In this document: one piece after another, positions 18,012 through 28,248 of the stretch
Position numbering within the stretch: position 1 is the first letter of the stretch
Layout of the letters: each line of letters starts with the position of its first letter
Program-made: the position numbers and the translations under genes
Assembly: GCA_002722315.1 (NCBI GenBank)
Contig: PBLG01000001.1
Coordinates: 1-64,000 of the forward strand
Reading direction: 5' to 3'
DNA length: 64,000 nucleotides
Source: Lysobacterales bacterium
GTDB taxonomy: Bacteria; Pseudomonadota; Gammaproteobacteria; Xanthomonadales; Wenzhouxiangellaceae
The notes under the pieces: model-generated
What the model was told of the DNA's origin: nothing
The model's input: the letters and a program-made list of their open reading frames with translations, nothing else
Databases searched by the model: none

Positions 18012-19352
18012 TCAGGCCAGTCTACGGCTCAGGGCGGCGCCGCCGAACAGCGCCAGCGCAGCGAACAGCGCCAGCAGCGACCAGATGCTCAGCGTCGGTA
18101 CCGCGACCGGTGCGCCGAGGACGGTATCTCCGTCGGTTGCGCTTTCGTCGCCGGGAACGGGATCCGTTGCAGATGCCGAACTGATCGTCGCGGTATTGCT
18201 CAGGGTGCCGGTAGCGTCCAGCGGGATTCCGCAGATCGCGGTGTAGGTCACGGTGGACCCGACCGGCATGGTCAGTGTGTCGCTCAGGGTTCCGCTTCCA
18301 TCGGTGTTGCCGGTGGCGCCGCCGGTGGCCGAGCTGGTCCAGCTGCAGCCGGTCAACGGGGCCGGGAACACGTCGCTGACAAGCGCATCGCTTACCGCGG
18401 AAGGACCGCTGTTCTGCGCCACGATGGTGTAACTGATGGGCGTGCCGGCCAGGTGCTGGGTCTTGCCGTCGGTCTTGCTGATCGAAAGATCGGCCGAAGC
18501 ATTCAGCGTGGAGACGTCGGTCGCGCTGTCGTTGCCCGCGGCGGGGTCGGTGACAAGCGTGGACGAGATCGTGGCGGTATTGCTCAGGTCGCCGGTCGCC
18601 GCGGGATCCACATCGCAGGTGGCCGTGTAGGTGACCGACGATCCAGCCGGCATGGCCAGCGTGTCGGCGAGGTTGCCGCCGGCGTTCGTGTTGCCGGTGG
18701 CGCCGCCCGACGCCACGCTTGTCCAGCTGCAGTTGCTCAGCGGTGCGCCAAACGTGTCGCCGACCAGCGCGTCGCTGACGTCGGACGGGCCGGCGTTGGC
18801 GGCCACGATGGTATAGCTGACCGGCGTTCCCGGCGTATGCGAGGCCTGGTTGTCGGTCTTGGTGACCGAAAGGTCGGCGGACGGGACAAGCGTGGAAGAG
18901 ACGGTGCTTTCGTTGTCGGCCAGGTTGGGGTCGGTCAGTGACGCGTCGGCGGTAATCGTCGCCGTGTTGTCGAGGTTGCCCGTGGCTGCCGGATCGATGT
19001 CGCAGGTCGCTGTGTAGGTTGCGGTCCCGTTGACCAGCAAGGACACCGTGTCGCTGATGTTGCCGACCCCGGCCGCCGTGCAGCTCGAGCCGGCCGAGGC
19101 CGTACACGTCCAGGCGCAACCGCTCAGCGAGGCTGCGAACGTATCGGCAACCGTTGTCGTGCCCGCCGCATCGTTGGGGCCGGCATTTTCAGCGACGATG
19201 CTGTAGGTGATCTGCGCGCCGGGCGTCGCGGTCGGGCTGACGACGGTCTTGTCGATGCTCAGATCGGCGCTCAGGATGCCGGCGCGACCGTTTACCGCGG
19301 TCAGGGTCAGGATGGTTGTCGCGCACAGCGCAAGCCAGGTAGTCGCTTTCAT
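18012..19352 (-). CDS. DUF11-repeat surface protein with IPTL-CTERM sorting signal
   Basis: Three ADLSI.KT..YTIVA.N.GPS repeats; C-terminal VPTLSIWSLLALFAALALFGGAALSRRLA. Confidence 0.88.
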   Translation of the reverse strand: MKATTWLALCATTILTLTAVNGRAGILSADLSIDKTVVSPTATPGAQITYSIVAENAGPNDAAGTTTVADTFAASLSGCAWTCTASAGSSCTAAGVGNISDTVSLLVNGTATYTATCDIDPAATGNLDNTATITADASLTDPNLADNESTVSSTLVPSADLSVTKTDNQASHTPGTPVSYTIVAANAGPSDVSDALVGDTFGAPLSNCSWTSVASGGATGNTNAGGNLADTLAMPAGSSVTYTATCDVDPAATGDLSNTATISSTLVTDPAAGNDSATDVSTLNASADLSISKTDGKTQHLAGTPISYTIVAQNSGPSAVSDALVSDVFPAPLTGCSWTSSATGGATGNTDGSGTLSDTLTMPVGSTVTYTAICGIPLDATGTLSNTATISSASATDPVPGDESATDGDTVLGAPVAVPTLSIWSLLALFAALALFGGAALSRRLA

Positions 19353-19611
19353 TTTTATTCTCCCTCAAACACGATCCTGTACGGGATCCGGCTCGTGCCG
19401 TTCTGCAATGGCAGAGCGACCGGGCGAAAATCCCGCGATTCGTCAAGTCCGAAAATGTCCCCTTTGGCTGGCAGCGTGCTCCCGACCGCAGCGAAAAGTC
19501 ACGAACTCGAGCTGAAATTACCCCGGCAGTATAGAGTCTGGCCGCGCGGATGTATAGCGCCGGGAAAAAACCGCACTCGATCCTGTACGGGCTCCGGATG
19601 CGCGTGGCTGG

Positions 19612-21822
19612 TCATGAGTCACCCAGCAAGTCGCTCGCGGCCCGCGCCTCGGCGCTGGCCGGGGCGATCGCCCGAAGTGCACCCAGCGCCGCCCGGGCGG
19701 CGTCGCGATTACCCGCCCGTTGCTCGACGGTAATCAATGCGGCGTGGGCCTTCAAGTAGCCCGGCGCCAGCTCGATCGCCCTCCGGAAATACGCCGCGGC
19801 TTCTTCCAGCCGGGCGTCCTCGAACAGGAATGCGCCGTAGTTGAAGCTGGCCTTGGCGTAATAGGGGCCTTCCGCCAGGGCACGCCGGAACTCGGCTTCC
19901 GCCTGGTCCGGACGGCCGTTGCGGGCCCAGTGCACGGCGAGATCGACGCGTGCCGGCGCGAACTCGGGGTTTCGGCGCAGCGCGCGCTGCAGCGATTCCA
20001 GCGCGCGCTCGGGATTCCCTGTCTGCTGGTAGAAGCTCGAAAGCAGCCAGAGTGCCCGCGCACTTTCGGTCTTGCCGGAAAAGTCTTCGAGAATTTCGAT
20101 CGCGGCGCTGTGATCTCCCCGCTGGAAACGCTCCGCCGCCAGCTTCATCAGGAGTTCCGGCGAGACGGTACCGGTCGCCTGGAGCTCCCGGACGATTTCC
20201 CAGGATTCGTCGAGCTGGCCGGCGCCGGCCAGCGCCGATGCGTGGAGTTCGCGGTACATCGGGCTGTTGCCGTCGGTCTCGACCAGCTTGCGGGTGTAGT
20301 GCAGCGCGTCGATCGGTCGCTCCTTGAACAGGAGATGCTTGGCGGCGCTCATGCGATTCAGATCGGTCACGCGATCCTGTGGCGCGACCCCATCGTCGAG
20401 CAGCACTTCGCGGATCTCTTCTCCACCCTCGCCGCTACCGTGCAGATACCCCAGAGACTGCAGGCGCCTGACCAGCTCCGGCTCCAGGGCCTGCGTGGTG
20501 GCGGCCTGTTCGGCGGCATGCTCCTGGATGAAGACGGCAAGCGCCTCGCGCAAGCGCTGCGCCTCGCCAGGATCCGTCGAGCTAAGATCGGACAATTCAT
20601 CGGGGTCTGCGGAGAGGTCGTACAGCTCCGGCCGCGGGCCGTGAATGTACTTGTGATCCCCATCGTAGAGCACGCGTAACTCGCCCCAGCCGTGGGTAAG
20701 TCTCGGTGACAGGTTCTCTGCGTAGTACTGAGGCGTGTAAACCGATTCCTCTGCCGGACCGTCGGTGTCCCCGGACCAGAGCGACGTCAGCGATTGCCCA
20801 TGGATTTCGGCGGGTATTTCAATACCAAGAAGGTCAAGAATCGTCGGTACGATATCGACCGTACCCACGCGCGCATCGATTACCCGGGCCTGTTCCTGCC
20901 CGAGCCCCGGCGGGCGAATTATCAGCGGTACGTGCAGCGTCGAGTCGTAGGCCAGAACCGCGTGGGTGACTTCGTTGTGCTCGCCCAGGCCCTCGCCGTG
21001 GTCGGCCGTCATCACGATCAGCGTGCGGTCAAGCTTGCCCAGACGCTTCAATTGATCGAGCATGTGGCCAAGGCGTGAATCGGCATAGGCGATTTCGCCG
21101 TCGTACAGGTCGTCGGCGTAAAGCTGGTCGTAGGGCGGCGGCGGCTCGAACGGCTGGTGCGGGTCGAAATAATGCAGCCAGAGAAAAAACGGCTCCTCGT
21201 CCAGGTTATCAAGCCAGGGAATTACCGCTTCGTTAACCTGGGCGGCCCGACGTTCGTCGAAGAACATCTCCTTTTTCGGCGCGCGCTCGCCGAGATAGTC
21301 CTCGTACATCCCGGTCAGGTGGTCGTCGAACAGGTCGAAGCCCTGGTCGAAGCCGAAGCGGGAAATCACGGGAAAGGCGCCAACCGCCGCGGCCGTCGCA
21401 TAGCCGTGGTCGCCCAGGATTTCGGCCAGCGTCCGGTTTTGCTCGGAAAGCACGAACAGCCCGTTGTCCCGGACGCCATGACCGGTCGGATACAGGCCCG
21501 TGAGAATCGTCGAGTGAGACGGTGCCGTGATCGGTGCCACGCTCACCGCGTTGGCGAATCGGATCCCCTCATTGGCGAGCCCATCGAGCGCCGGCGTCTG
21601 GATTCGGTCGTTTCCGTAACTGCCGATTCGGTCGGCCCGGGTCGTATCGAAGGTCACCAGCAGGACGTTCCACGGCTGCGGCCGGGTTTCGCAGCTGCCG
21701 AGCAGCAGGGCAAGGGCGATCAGTGAAATGGCGCGGACGCCACGAAACCTCTGAAATGGGATCCGCGCAGCGTTGTTCACAGGTCTCCCGGTTCGCCGGA
21801 ATCGTTCGAATACTGAATTCAC
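19612..21822 (-). CDS. sulfatase-like alkaline-phosphatase-superfamily hydrolase with C-terminal TPRs, membrane/lipoprotein anchored
   Basis: NVLLVTFDTTRADRIGSYG, TAPSHSTILTGLYPTGHGVRDNG, TADHGEGLGEH; TPRs at the C-terminus. Confidence 0.85.
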   Translation of the reverse strand: MNSVFERFRRTGRPVNNAARIPFQRFRGVRAISLIALALLLGSCETRPQPWNVLLVTFDTTRADRIGSYGNDRIQTPALDGLANEGIRFANAVSVAPITAPSHSTILTGLYPTGHGVRDNGLFVLSEQNRTLAEILGDHGYATAAAVGAFPVISRFGFDQGFDLFDDHLTGMYEDYLGERAPKKEMFFDERRAAQVNEAVIPWLDNLDEEPFFLWLHYFDPHQPFEPPPPYDQLYADDLYDGEIAYADSRLGHMLDQLKRLGKLDRTLIVMTADHGEGLGEHNEVTHAVLAYDSTLHVPLIIRPPGLGQEQARVIDARVGTVDIVPTILDLLGIEIPAEIHGQSLTSLWSGDTDGPAEESVYTPQYYAENLSPRLTHGWGELRVLYDGDHKYIHGPRPELYDLSADPDELSDLSSTDPGEAQRLREALAVFIQEHAAEQAATTQALEPELVRRLQSLGYLHGSGEGGEEIREVLLDDGVAPQDRVTDLNRMSAAKHLLFKERPIDALHYTRKLVETDGNSPMYRELHASALAGAGQLDESWEIVRELQATGTVSPELLMKLAAERFQRGDHSAAIEILEDFSGKTESARALWLLSSFYQQTGNPERALESLQRALRRNPEFAPARVDLAVHWARNGRPDQAEAEFRRALAEGPYYAKASFNYGAFLFEDARLEEAAAYFRRAIELAPGYLKAHAALITVEQRAGNRDAARAALGALRAIAPASAEARAASDLLGDS

Positions 21823-23597
21823 GATTCCTCGAAAAGTGCGTCAAGCTGTTCCGCGGTGATTTCCGGTCCGGGACGTCCGACTGCCCGCAGGGTGCCCAGG
21901 CGTTCCGGAAACAATTCGAATCCGGCGGCGTCGAGAACTTCGCGCTCCAGGCTCTCGTACTCCTCGCTTGTGTACTGACGCAGAAAGGCTTCTGCCACGG
22001 CATCGCGGACTTCTTCGAACGAACGCGGCTCGAACTCGCGCCGCGCCACGACCTGGAACAGTGCAATGCCCTGCTCCGTGTTCAGCGGGGCCACCAGCTC
22101 GCCCTCGCCGGCGGGCGCAATCAGCGGCGGCAGCTTCGGATTGATGCCTCCGATCTGCCGCAAGGTATTCCAGCCGAGGTCATCGATCTCGCCACCGGTT
22201 TCACGCTGCAGTGCGTCCAGCCCGGGCGTGTCGGCCGCCGAGACCGCTTCCATCCTCGTCATCAGGGCCTCGCCCATCGCTGCATCGTCGTAGGCAACCC
22301 GCAAACGTCGCAAATTCCACTGTACCGCGGGCGTGAACTGCCCGATGTTGCTTTGATAGAAAAGCCTCAGTCGTTGCGGATCCGCGTCAACGCGATCGAG
22401 CAGGCGCTGCTCGCGCATTCGAGCGGTCAAGGCGTCGTCTTCCCAGATCGCCATCAGTCGGGCGACAGCGGTTTCATCGATGCGGCCTTCACGCTGACAT
22501 TGTTCGAAGACTTTTTCGTGGCGCAGCATTCGCTCAAGTGCGGCCCACGCCGCATCGGTGGATACCCGGCCGGAGACGCCGCTGCCGGGCGATCCCGGCC
22601 CAATCATGCTGCGGCCCAAACGGAGCCTGAATTGCGCCAGGGTCAGCTGGTAGTCCGGCGACATCAGCACGGGGTCCTGTTCACCGCCTTGCTCAATCAA
22701 TCGGTTCAGCTCGTCACGGTCGACAATGCGCGCGGTCGGCGTTGCATTCAGGGCAGCGATTTCGTCCAGCGCTCCGCTCACCGATGCGGCTTCGAGCTGT
22801 GCCCGCAAGCTGGGTGCGACCTCCTGGAGGGTTGCCTTGCGCGCGGGAAGGATCTCGTCGACCTGAAAAAGATGCACGCCATCCGCCGAGACCAGGGGGC
22901 GGCTGGGAACGCCTTCTTCAAGTGAAAACACGATGTCCTCGAAGGTCTGGGGCAACTGCCCGCGAACAACCCAGCCGATGCTGCCCTGGCGATGGCGGCT
23001 CTCCGAATCGGATTCGCTTTGCGCCAGGCGCTGAAAGTTTTCGCCGCGGAGAATGCGCTCGCGCAGTTCCAGCATCGCCGATTCAGCCTCGGATTCTTCC
23101 TCTCCCGGTTCGAGCCGTTTGTAGATGTGAAACGTGGAGCGACGCTCCGGCGCCTGAAGTTGCTCGGCGCGAGCCTCGTACTCGGCACGGATTTGTTCTG
23201 CGGAGACATCGCCTGCTTCGGGCGCCAATTCGGCCAGACACGATTGCACGGCCAGTTGCCGACGGACGGCGGTCTGGCGCAGCCGAAAGTCGTCGGTGTC
23301 CGCCAGGCCTGTCTCCCGGGCTTCGACCAGGAGCCGGCGGTCAACGACGAGGGTGCGAATCAGTTGGTCGTACCAGGCGTCGAGATCTTCCCCGGGCGCC
23401 GGCCGTTCGCCCGCGGGCAGCGCGAGAATATGGGCATCGATGTCGCTGATCGTGACGGTGCCGCCGTCGAAACGGGCCACAACGCCTGCGGCGGGCGCTG
23501 CACCGGGGCTTCCCGGCACGGCGGTATCAGTTTGCTGGGTGTCCTGACAGCCACACAATGCTGCCGTCATGCCCAGCAGCATGAGCAAACGCTTCAT
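21819..23597 (-). CDS. parvulin-type peptidyl-prolyl isomerase lipoprotein
   Basis: Lipobox ALCGCQD; FQRLAQSESDSESRHRQGSIGWVVRGQLPQTFEDIVFSLEEGVPSRPLVSADGVHLFQV; 4-bp overlap with 21822. Confidence 0.82.
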   Translation of the reverse strand: MKRLLMLLGMTAALCGCQDTQQTDTAVPGSPGAAPAAGVVARFDGGTVTISDIDAHILALPAGERPAPGEDLDAWYDQLIRTLVVDRRLLVEARETGLADTDDFRLRQTAVRRQLAVQSCLAELAPEAGDVSAEQIRAEYEARAEQLQAPERRSTFHIYKRLEPGEEESEAESAMLELRERILRGENFQRLAQSESDSESRHRQGSIGWVVRGQLPQTFEDIVFSLEEGVPSRPLVSADGVHLFQVDEILPARKATLQEVAPSLRAQLEAASVSGALDEIAALNATPTARIVDRDELNRLIEQGGEQDPVLMSPDYQLTLAQFRLRLGRSMIGPGSPGSGVSGRVSTDAAWAALERMLRHEKVFEQCQREGRIDETAVARLMAIWEDDALTARMREQRLLDRVDADPQRLRLFYQSNIGQFTPAVQWNLRRLRVAYDDAAMGEALMTRMEAVSAADTPGLDALQRETGGEIDDLGWNTLRQIGGINPKLPPLIAPAGEGELVAPLNTEQGIALFQVVARREFEPRSFEEVRDAVAEAFLRQYTSEEYESLEREVLDAAGFELFPERLGTLRAVGRPGPEITAEQLDALFEES

Positions 23598-23621
23598 TCG
23601 AAACCTGCCAGAGACTGCGGC

Positions 23622-24443
23622 TTATTCGATCCCGTACTCGATGAGTTCTACCGGCAGGATGTTGCCGCTGGCCCGTACGAGGCTGTTGAGCGTTCCGCCG
23701 AAATCGAAGGTGCCGGTGATGTTGGGGCCCTGGCCGCCGGTATAACCGACCACGCCATGGTGGCCCTGGCCGTTGGTGGTACCGGTGCCGAAGGCCGGTA
23801 CGTAAACGCTGGCGAAATCACCGAACAGTACGAAGAAGCTGCTGCCGGTGTAGGCGGCATTGATGCCAGAGAAGGTAACGGTTTCGGTCGTGGCCGTGCC
23901 CGGTGCGGTGAACGTGCTGAAGATGGCCATGGCGCCGCCGCCAACGGTCTGCGGACCCTCAATCACGAAACCGGCTGAGCTGGACGTGAAGGCCGGACCT
24001 TGAACGACGACCGCCTGCACCTGGGTCACGCTGCCGCTTGCCAGTACCGGTACGCCGGTGTGGGTATTGAAACGGTTGCCGATGATGGCGCCGCCGCCGA
24101 ACGTGGTGCCACCCACGCCGTCGTCGTAGGTGATGGTCCCTGGCGCCCGATTGGCCGCCGCGGTGCTGCCGCCTTCGCCACCCGATTGATTCTCAGCCTG
24201 CCGGTAGAAGCCGTCGGCCGGCGGCGTCGCGTTATTTTCGGCCCGATCGGCCTGCTTGACGGCGAACCAGATGCCACGTCGCTCATCGGGCGTCATGGCC
24301 TGGATCGCAGCTTTTCGCTCGGCCCGGCTCATGGCCTGGAGTTCGGCAACCCGACTCTCGAAGCCTGCGTCATTCGCCCAGGCAGGCGCGAGCGCAACAA
24401 CAAGGAAAAGGCTGGATACAGCTAGAATCCTGACGGTGATCAT
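23622..24443 (-). CDS. exported protein of unknown function
   Basis: Signal peptide MITVRILAVSSLFLVVALAPAWA; Gly/Thr-rich beta-like; C-terminal LPVELIEYGIE. Confidence 0.6.
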   Translation of the reverse strand: MITVRILAVSSLFLVVALAPAWANDAGFESRVAELQAMSRAERKAAIQAMTPDERRGIWFAVKQADRAENNATPPADGFYRQAENQSGGEGGSTAAANRAPGTITYDDGVGGTTFGGGAIIGNRFNTHTGVPVLASGSVTQVQAVVVQGPAFTSSSAGFVIEGPQTVGGGAMAIFSTFTAPGTATTETVTFSGINAAYTGSSFFVLFGDFASVYVPAFGTGTTNGQGHHGVVGYTGGQGPNITGTFDFGGTLNSLVRASGNILPVELIEYGIE

Positions 24444-24638
24444 TCTCGGTTTCCCTCTATTCAGCCTCTCTGGTTCAAGGCCTTTGATGTGCGCAAATTC
24501 CAATGGAGCAGCGGCCTTTTGGAATCCGGCGCACTGACGATGGGCAATCTAGCGCATGGACGGTGGCGTGTCAACGACGGCGGCGAAGCGGGTGCGCGCC
24601 ACGGCACATATCTTTTCAGGCACTAATTCAATAAACTC

Positions 24639-26417
24639 ATGCATCCAGCAACGCGCTTCCCGAAAGGCCTTTTTCCCGAGATGTCAGGTTCTCCGTGCCG
24701 ATCCCCGGACGACGTTTCGCGCCATGTGCCCGGCGACGCACCGGCCCGTCGACGGAACGCGTTGGTAGGCGTGTCGAGTTCCCTCATGGTGTGTTTGGTC
24801 GCCATCCTCTTGCTCGCCGGCTGCGGCGAAGCGGTGGACCCGGGCCCTGAACCCCGTCGCCCTCCGGGCTTCGACCAGCTCGAACCCGCGGTGCAGGAAC
24901 AATTTGTCGAGTTGCTGGACCGGCTGGCCCGGGCGCGTGCGGATGCTGCACCGGCCCCCGAGATGGGCCGGGCATGGGGCGAGTTGGGAAAATGGTTCGA
25001 TGTATATCGCTTTCCCGATAGCGCCATGCACTGCTACCGGCAGGCGGCGCGGCTCGATGCCAATGAGCCACGCTGGTCCTACTACCTGGGCCTGTTGGCG
25101 GTCAACGATGGCGATCTGGATCTGGCCGTCGCCGCATTTGAAACCGCGGAGCGACTTGCACCCGAGTCGATCGCCGCACCAATGCAGCTGGCCGAGTTGA
25201 AGCTCAAGCGTGGCCAGGCCACGGAGGCGGGGGAACACTACCGCCGCGTTCTGGATACGGAGCCAGGCAATCTGGCCGCCTCTCTCGGTCTGGCACGCCT
25301 CCATCTGCAGAACCATGAAGCAGATCTGGCGCTAGAGCTGCTGAAACCGCACCTCGGCGACGAAGCGCGGGTGCCCGCCGAACTTCGCTACCTGGCCGCG
25401 CAGGCCCATCGCCTGCGCGGGGACGCGGAACTTGCTCGACGGCAGCTCGACCTTTTGCCCGAAGACCACGGCGACAGGACGCCGCTCGGCGTTCAGGATC
25501 CATGGCGCAACGAGCTGATGGCGATCAAGGTGAATTCCAATCACCTCACTCGGCTCGGCATCCGAGCCTCCCGCCAGGGCAATTTTCGCCTGGCGGCGCG
25601 CTATTCCGGCAGGGCGGCAGCGCTGAATCCGGACAACGCCGAACTTCGCACCAATTACGCCGCGTCGCTGCTGGCCCTCGGCCGAGCCGGAGATGCGCTG
25701 GAACAGGTCGACAAGGCGTTGGCGCAGGACCCGAATCTGGCGCGCGCCTACCTGGTTAAAGGCGGTGTCCGCCTGCGCCTCGGCGACCGGTTGGGCGCTC
25801 GTGAGGCATTCCTGGGCGCGTTGGCACTTGACGGCGGCCTGAAGGATGCGCGCCGTCATCTCGGGCGCATCTACCAGCAAATGGGCGAAACCGAACTGGC
25901 GATCGATCAATACGCTGAACTGCGCAAACGGTATCGGGAGGCTCACCAGGCGCGTTTCTGGCACGCGGCGTTGCTGGCGTCCCTGGGACGATTCGATCAG
26001 GCGATGGCCGCGCTGGACGCCGACCTCGAGGTGCACCCGCAAAGTCCGTTGCTTCGGCTTCTCAGGGTCCGGATACTCGCAACGGCGTCCGGTAAATCCT
26101 CGAGTGGCCCGGTCGAGGCAGCCGCACTGTTTGCCGGGCTGGCGCCATATGAGCATGACGTCTATTCAATCGAATCGGCAGCCATGGTTGCCGCAGCGCT
26201 GGGCTACCATGCCGACGCCGTCGAACTGCAGCGAAGAGCGATTGCCGTACTGGAGACACTGCCGGAAGGCGAACCAGCCCGTATCGCCCGCCGCCGCCTG
26301 GTGCTGTATAGCGAGCAGAAAGCCTGCCACACGCCTTGGCAGCGCGGCGAACTGTTGATCACGAAGCCGGTTGACGCGCCGATCGGCACCCAGGAATGGA
26401 TGGAAAGCCCGCATTGA
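24639..26417 (+). CDS. TPR-repeat lipoprotein
   Basis: Lipobox LLLAGCGE; successive TPR motifs; start may be internal (24786). Confidence 0.82.
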   Translation: MHPATRFPKGLFPEMSGSPCRSPDDVSRHVPGDAPARRRNALVGVSSSLMVCLVAILLLAGCGEAVDPGPEPRRPPGFDQLEPAVQEQFVELLDRLARARADAAPAPEMGRAWGELGKWFDVYRFPDSAMHCYRQAARLDANEPRWSYYLGLLAVNDGDLDLAVAAFETAERLAPESIAAPMQLAELKLKRGQATEAGEHYRRVLDTEPGNLAASLGLARLHLQNHEADLALELLKPHLGDEARVPAELRYLAAQAHRLRGDAELARRQLDLLPEDHGDRTPLGVQDPWRNELMAIKVNSNHLTRLGIRASRQGNFRLAARYSGRAAALNPDNAELRTNYAASLLALGRAGDALEQVDKALAQDPNLARAYLVKGGVRLRLGDRLGAREAFLGALALDGGLKDARRHLGRIYQQMGETELAIDQYAELRKRYREAHQARFWHAALLASLGRFDQAMAALDADLEVHPQSPLLRLLRVRILATASGKSSSGPVEAAALFAGLAPYEHDVYSIESAAMVAAALGYHADAVELQRRAIAVLETLPEGEPARIARRRLVLYSEQKACHTPWQRGELLITKPVDAPIGTQEWMESPH

Positions 26418-26439
26418 CGATTCAGATGGATTCCAGCGA

Positions 26440-28248
26440 ATGAACCGCTATTTGCCGAGAGTCTCGGCGGCGTGTCTTGCCGTGGTGCTGCTGGCCGGCT
26501 GCGGCGATGACCGCGATGCCGACTCGTCGCCGATGATCTCCGACGCCCGGCCGCAGCGGACCGACGAGCGCGCCCGGCTTGTCGACGTCGCTGATCAGGT
26601 CGGCCTCGGCTTCACACACGACAATGGCATGAGCGGTGACCTGTATTTCATCGAACCGGTCGGCTCGGGCGCGGCACTGGTCGATTTCGACAACGACGGC
26701 GACCTGGACGTGTTGCTGGTGCAGGGCCAGAGGCTTCCGGCCGCTGCTCCGAATTCGCCGATGCCGGCCGAACCCCCCGAGGCTGCCCTCCGCTCGCGCG
26801 TGTTCCGCAATGAGCTCGTGCACGCGGATGGTACGCGCGGGGAACTGCGGTTTACCGACGTCACCGAGTCCAGCGGCCTGGTGGCGACTGGCTACGGGAT
26901 GGGCGTGGCCGCGGGCGATATCGACAACGACGGTCGTATCGATGTCTATCTGACCAATTTCGGCGCCAACCAGCTTTGGCGCAATGTCTCCGACGCTTCC
27001 GGCATCCGTTTCCAGGACGTAACCGAGCGATCGGGCACCGGTGATGCACGCTGGTCGACCAGCGCCAGCGTTGCCGATCTGGACGGCGATGGCCTGCTCG
27101 ATCTATACGTGGCCAACTACGTCAATTTCCGCTTCGAGAATCACAAGACCTGTCGGACGCCCGGTGGACGCCCAAACTATTGCGGCCCCCAGTCCTACCA
27201 GGGCGAACCCGACAGCATGTTTCTCAACAAGGGAGAGCTGAGGTTCGAGGACGTTTCCGGCCGGGCCGGGATACTGGGGTCGCCATCCAGCGGTCTGGGC
27301 GTGGTCACAGCGGATTTCGATCGGGATGGTCATCTCGATATCTATGTTGCCAACGATCTGCAGCCCAACTTTCTGTGGCGCAACCTCGGCGCCGATACCC
27401 CGGGTTTCGAGGACGTGGCTCTGCTCAGCGGCAGCGCCGTAGCCATGGACGGTCGCGCGCAGGCGTCGATGGGGCTGGTCGCGGGCGACATCGACAACGA
27501 TGGGGACGACGATCTATTCATGACCCATTTGCGCACCGACAGCAACACGCTGTATCGCAACGACGGATCGGCCGGCTTTATCGATGCCTCCTTTACCAGC
27601 GGCCTGGGCGCGCCCAGCCTGGCCGTTACCGGTTTCGGTACGGTACTGATCGATCTCGACAACGACGGCTGGCTTGATATCGTGACCGCCAACGGCGCCG
27701 TGGCCATCATCGAAGAGCAAGCGCGGCAGGGCAGTCCCTATCCGCTTGCCGAGCCCAATCTGGTGTTCTACAACACCGGTGGCGGCGACTTCATCGACAT
27801 CACAGACTCGGCCGGCGGTGAACTCACGAGACTCGAGGTCAGCCGGGGACTGGCTGTCGGCGACATCGACAACGACGGGCGTAGCGACATTCTGCTGAGC
27901 AACAACAACGGTCCGGCCCGGCTGTTGATGAATCGCACGCGCACGGATCATCACTGGCTTGGCCTGAGACTGCTGACCGCGGGTGGAACGCGCGACGCAC
28001 TGGGTGCGCAGGCAACGGTATTCCTGAGCGACGATCGGCGTCTTTCGCGTCGCGCGGCGACCGACGGCAGCTATCTTTCCGCCAGCGATCCCCGGGTACT
28101 GTTCGGACTCGGCGACGACGACCAACCGGTCACGGTCGAGGTCAGGTGGCCGGGGGGAGGGGTCGAGCAGTGGCAGGGACTTTCACCCGGTCGGTATCAT
28201 GAGCTCGAAGCCGGGACCGGCACACCCGTGGAGACCGCAACGCGATGA
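26440..28248 (+). CDS. CRTAC1-family lipoprotein (FG-GAP/VCBS repeats plus ASPIC/UnbV domain)
   Basis: DFDNDGDLDVLLVQG, DIDNDGRIDVYLTNFG, DLDGDGLLDLYVANY repeats; C-terminal ALGAQATVFL...YLSASDPRVLFGLG. Confidence 0.9.
   Translation: MNRYLPRVSAACLAVVLLAGCGDDRDADSSPMISDARPQRTDERARLVDVADQVGLGFTHDNGMSGDLYFIEPVGSGAALVDFDNDGDLDVLLVQGQRLPAAAPNSPMPAEPPEAALRSRVFRNELVHADGTRGELRFTDVTESSGLVATGYGMGVAAGDIDNDGRIDVYLTNFGANQLWRNVSDASGIRFQDVTERSGTGDARWSTSASVADLDGDGLLDLYVANYVNFRFENHKTCRTPGGRPNYCGPQSYQGEPDSMFLNKGELRFEDVSGRAGILGSPSSGLGVVTADFDRDGHLDIYVANDLQPNFLWRNLGADTPGFEDVALLSGSAVAMDGRAQASMGLVAGDIDNDGDDDLFMTHLRTDSNTLYRNDGSAGFIDASFTSGLGAPSLAVTGFGTVLIDLDNDGWLDIVTANGAVAIIEEQARQGSPYPLAEPNLVFYNTGGGDFIDITDSAGGELTRLEVSRGLAVGDIDNDGRSDILLSNNNGPARLLMNRTRTDHHWLGLRLLTAGGTRDALGAQATVFLSDDRRLSRRAATDGSYLSASDPRVLFGLGDDDQPVTVEVRWPGGGVEQWQGLSPGRYHELEAGTGTPVETATR

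Noticed and set aside
18150-19300. Regularly spaced repeats suggestive of an array
   Set aside because: They are the coding repeats of the DUF11 protein, not CRISPR; no CRISPR arrays were seen.
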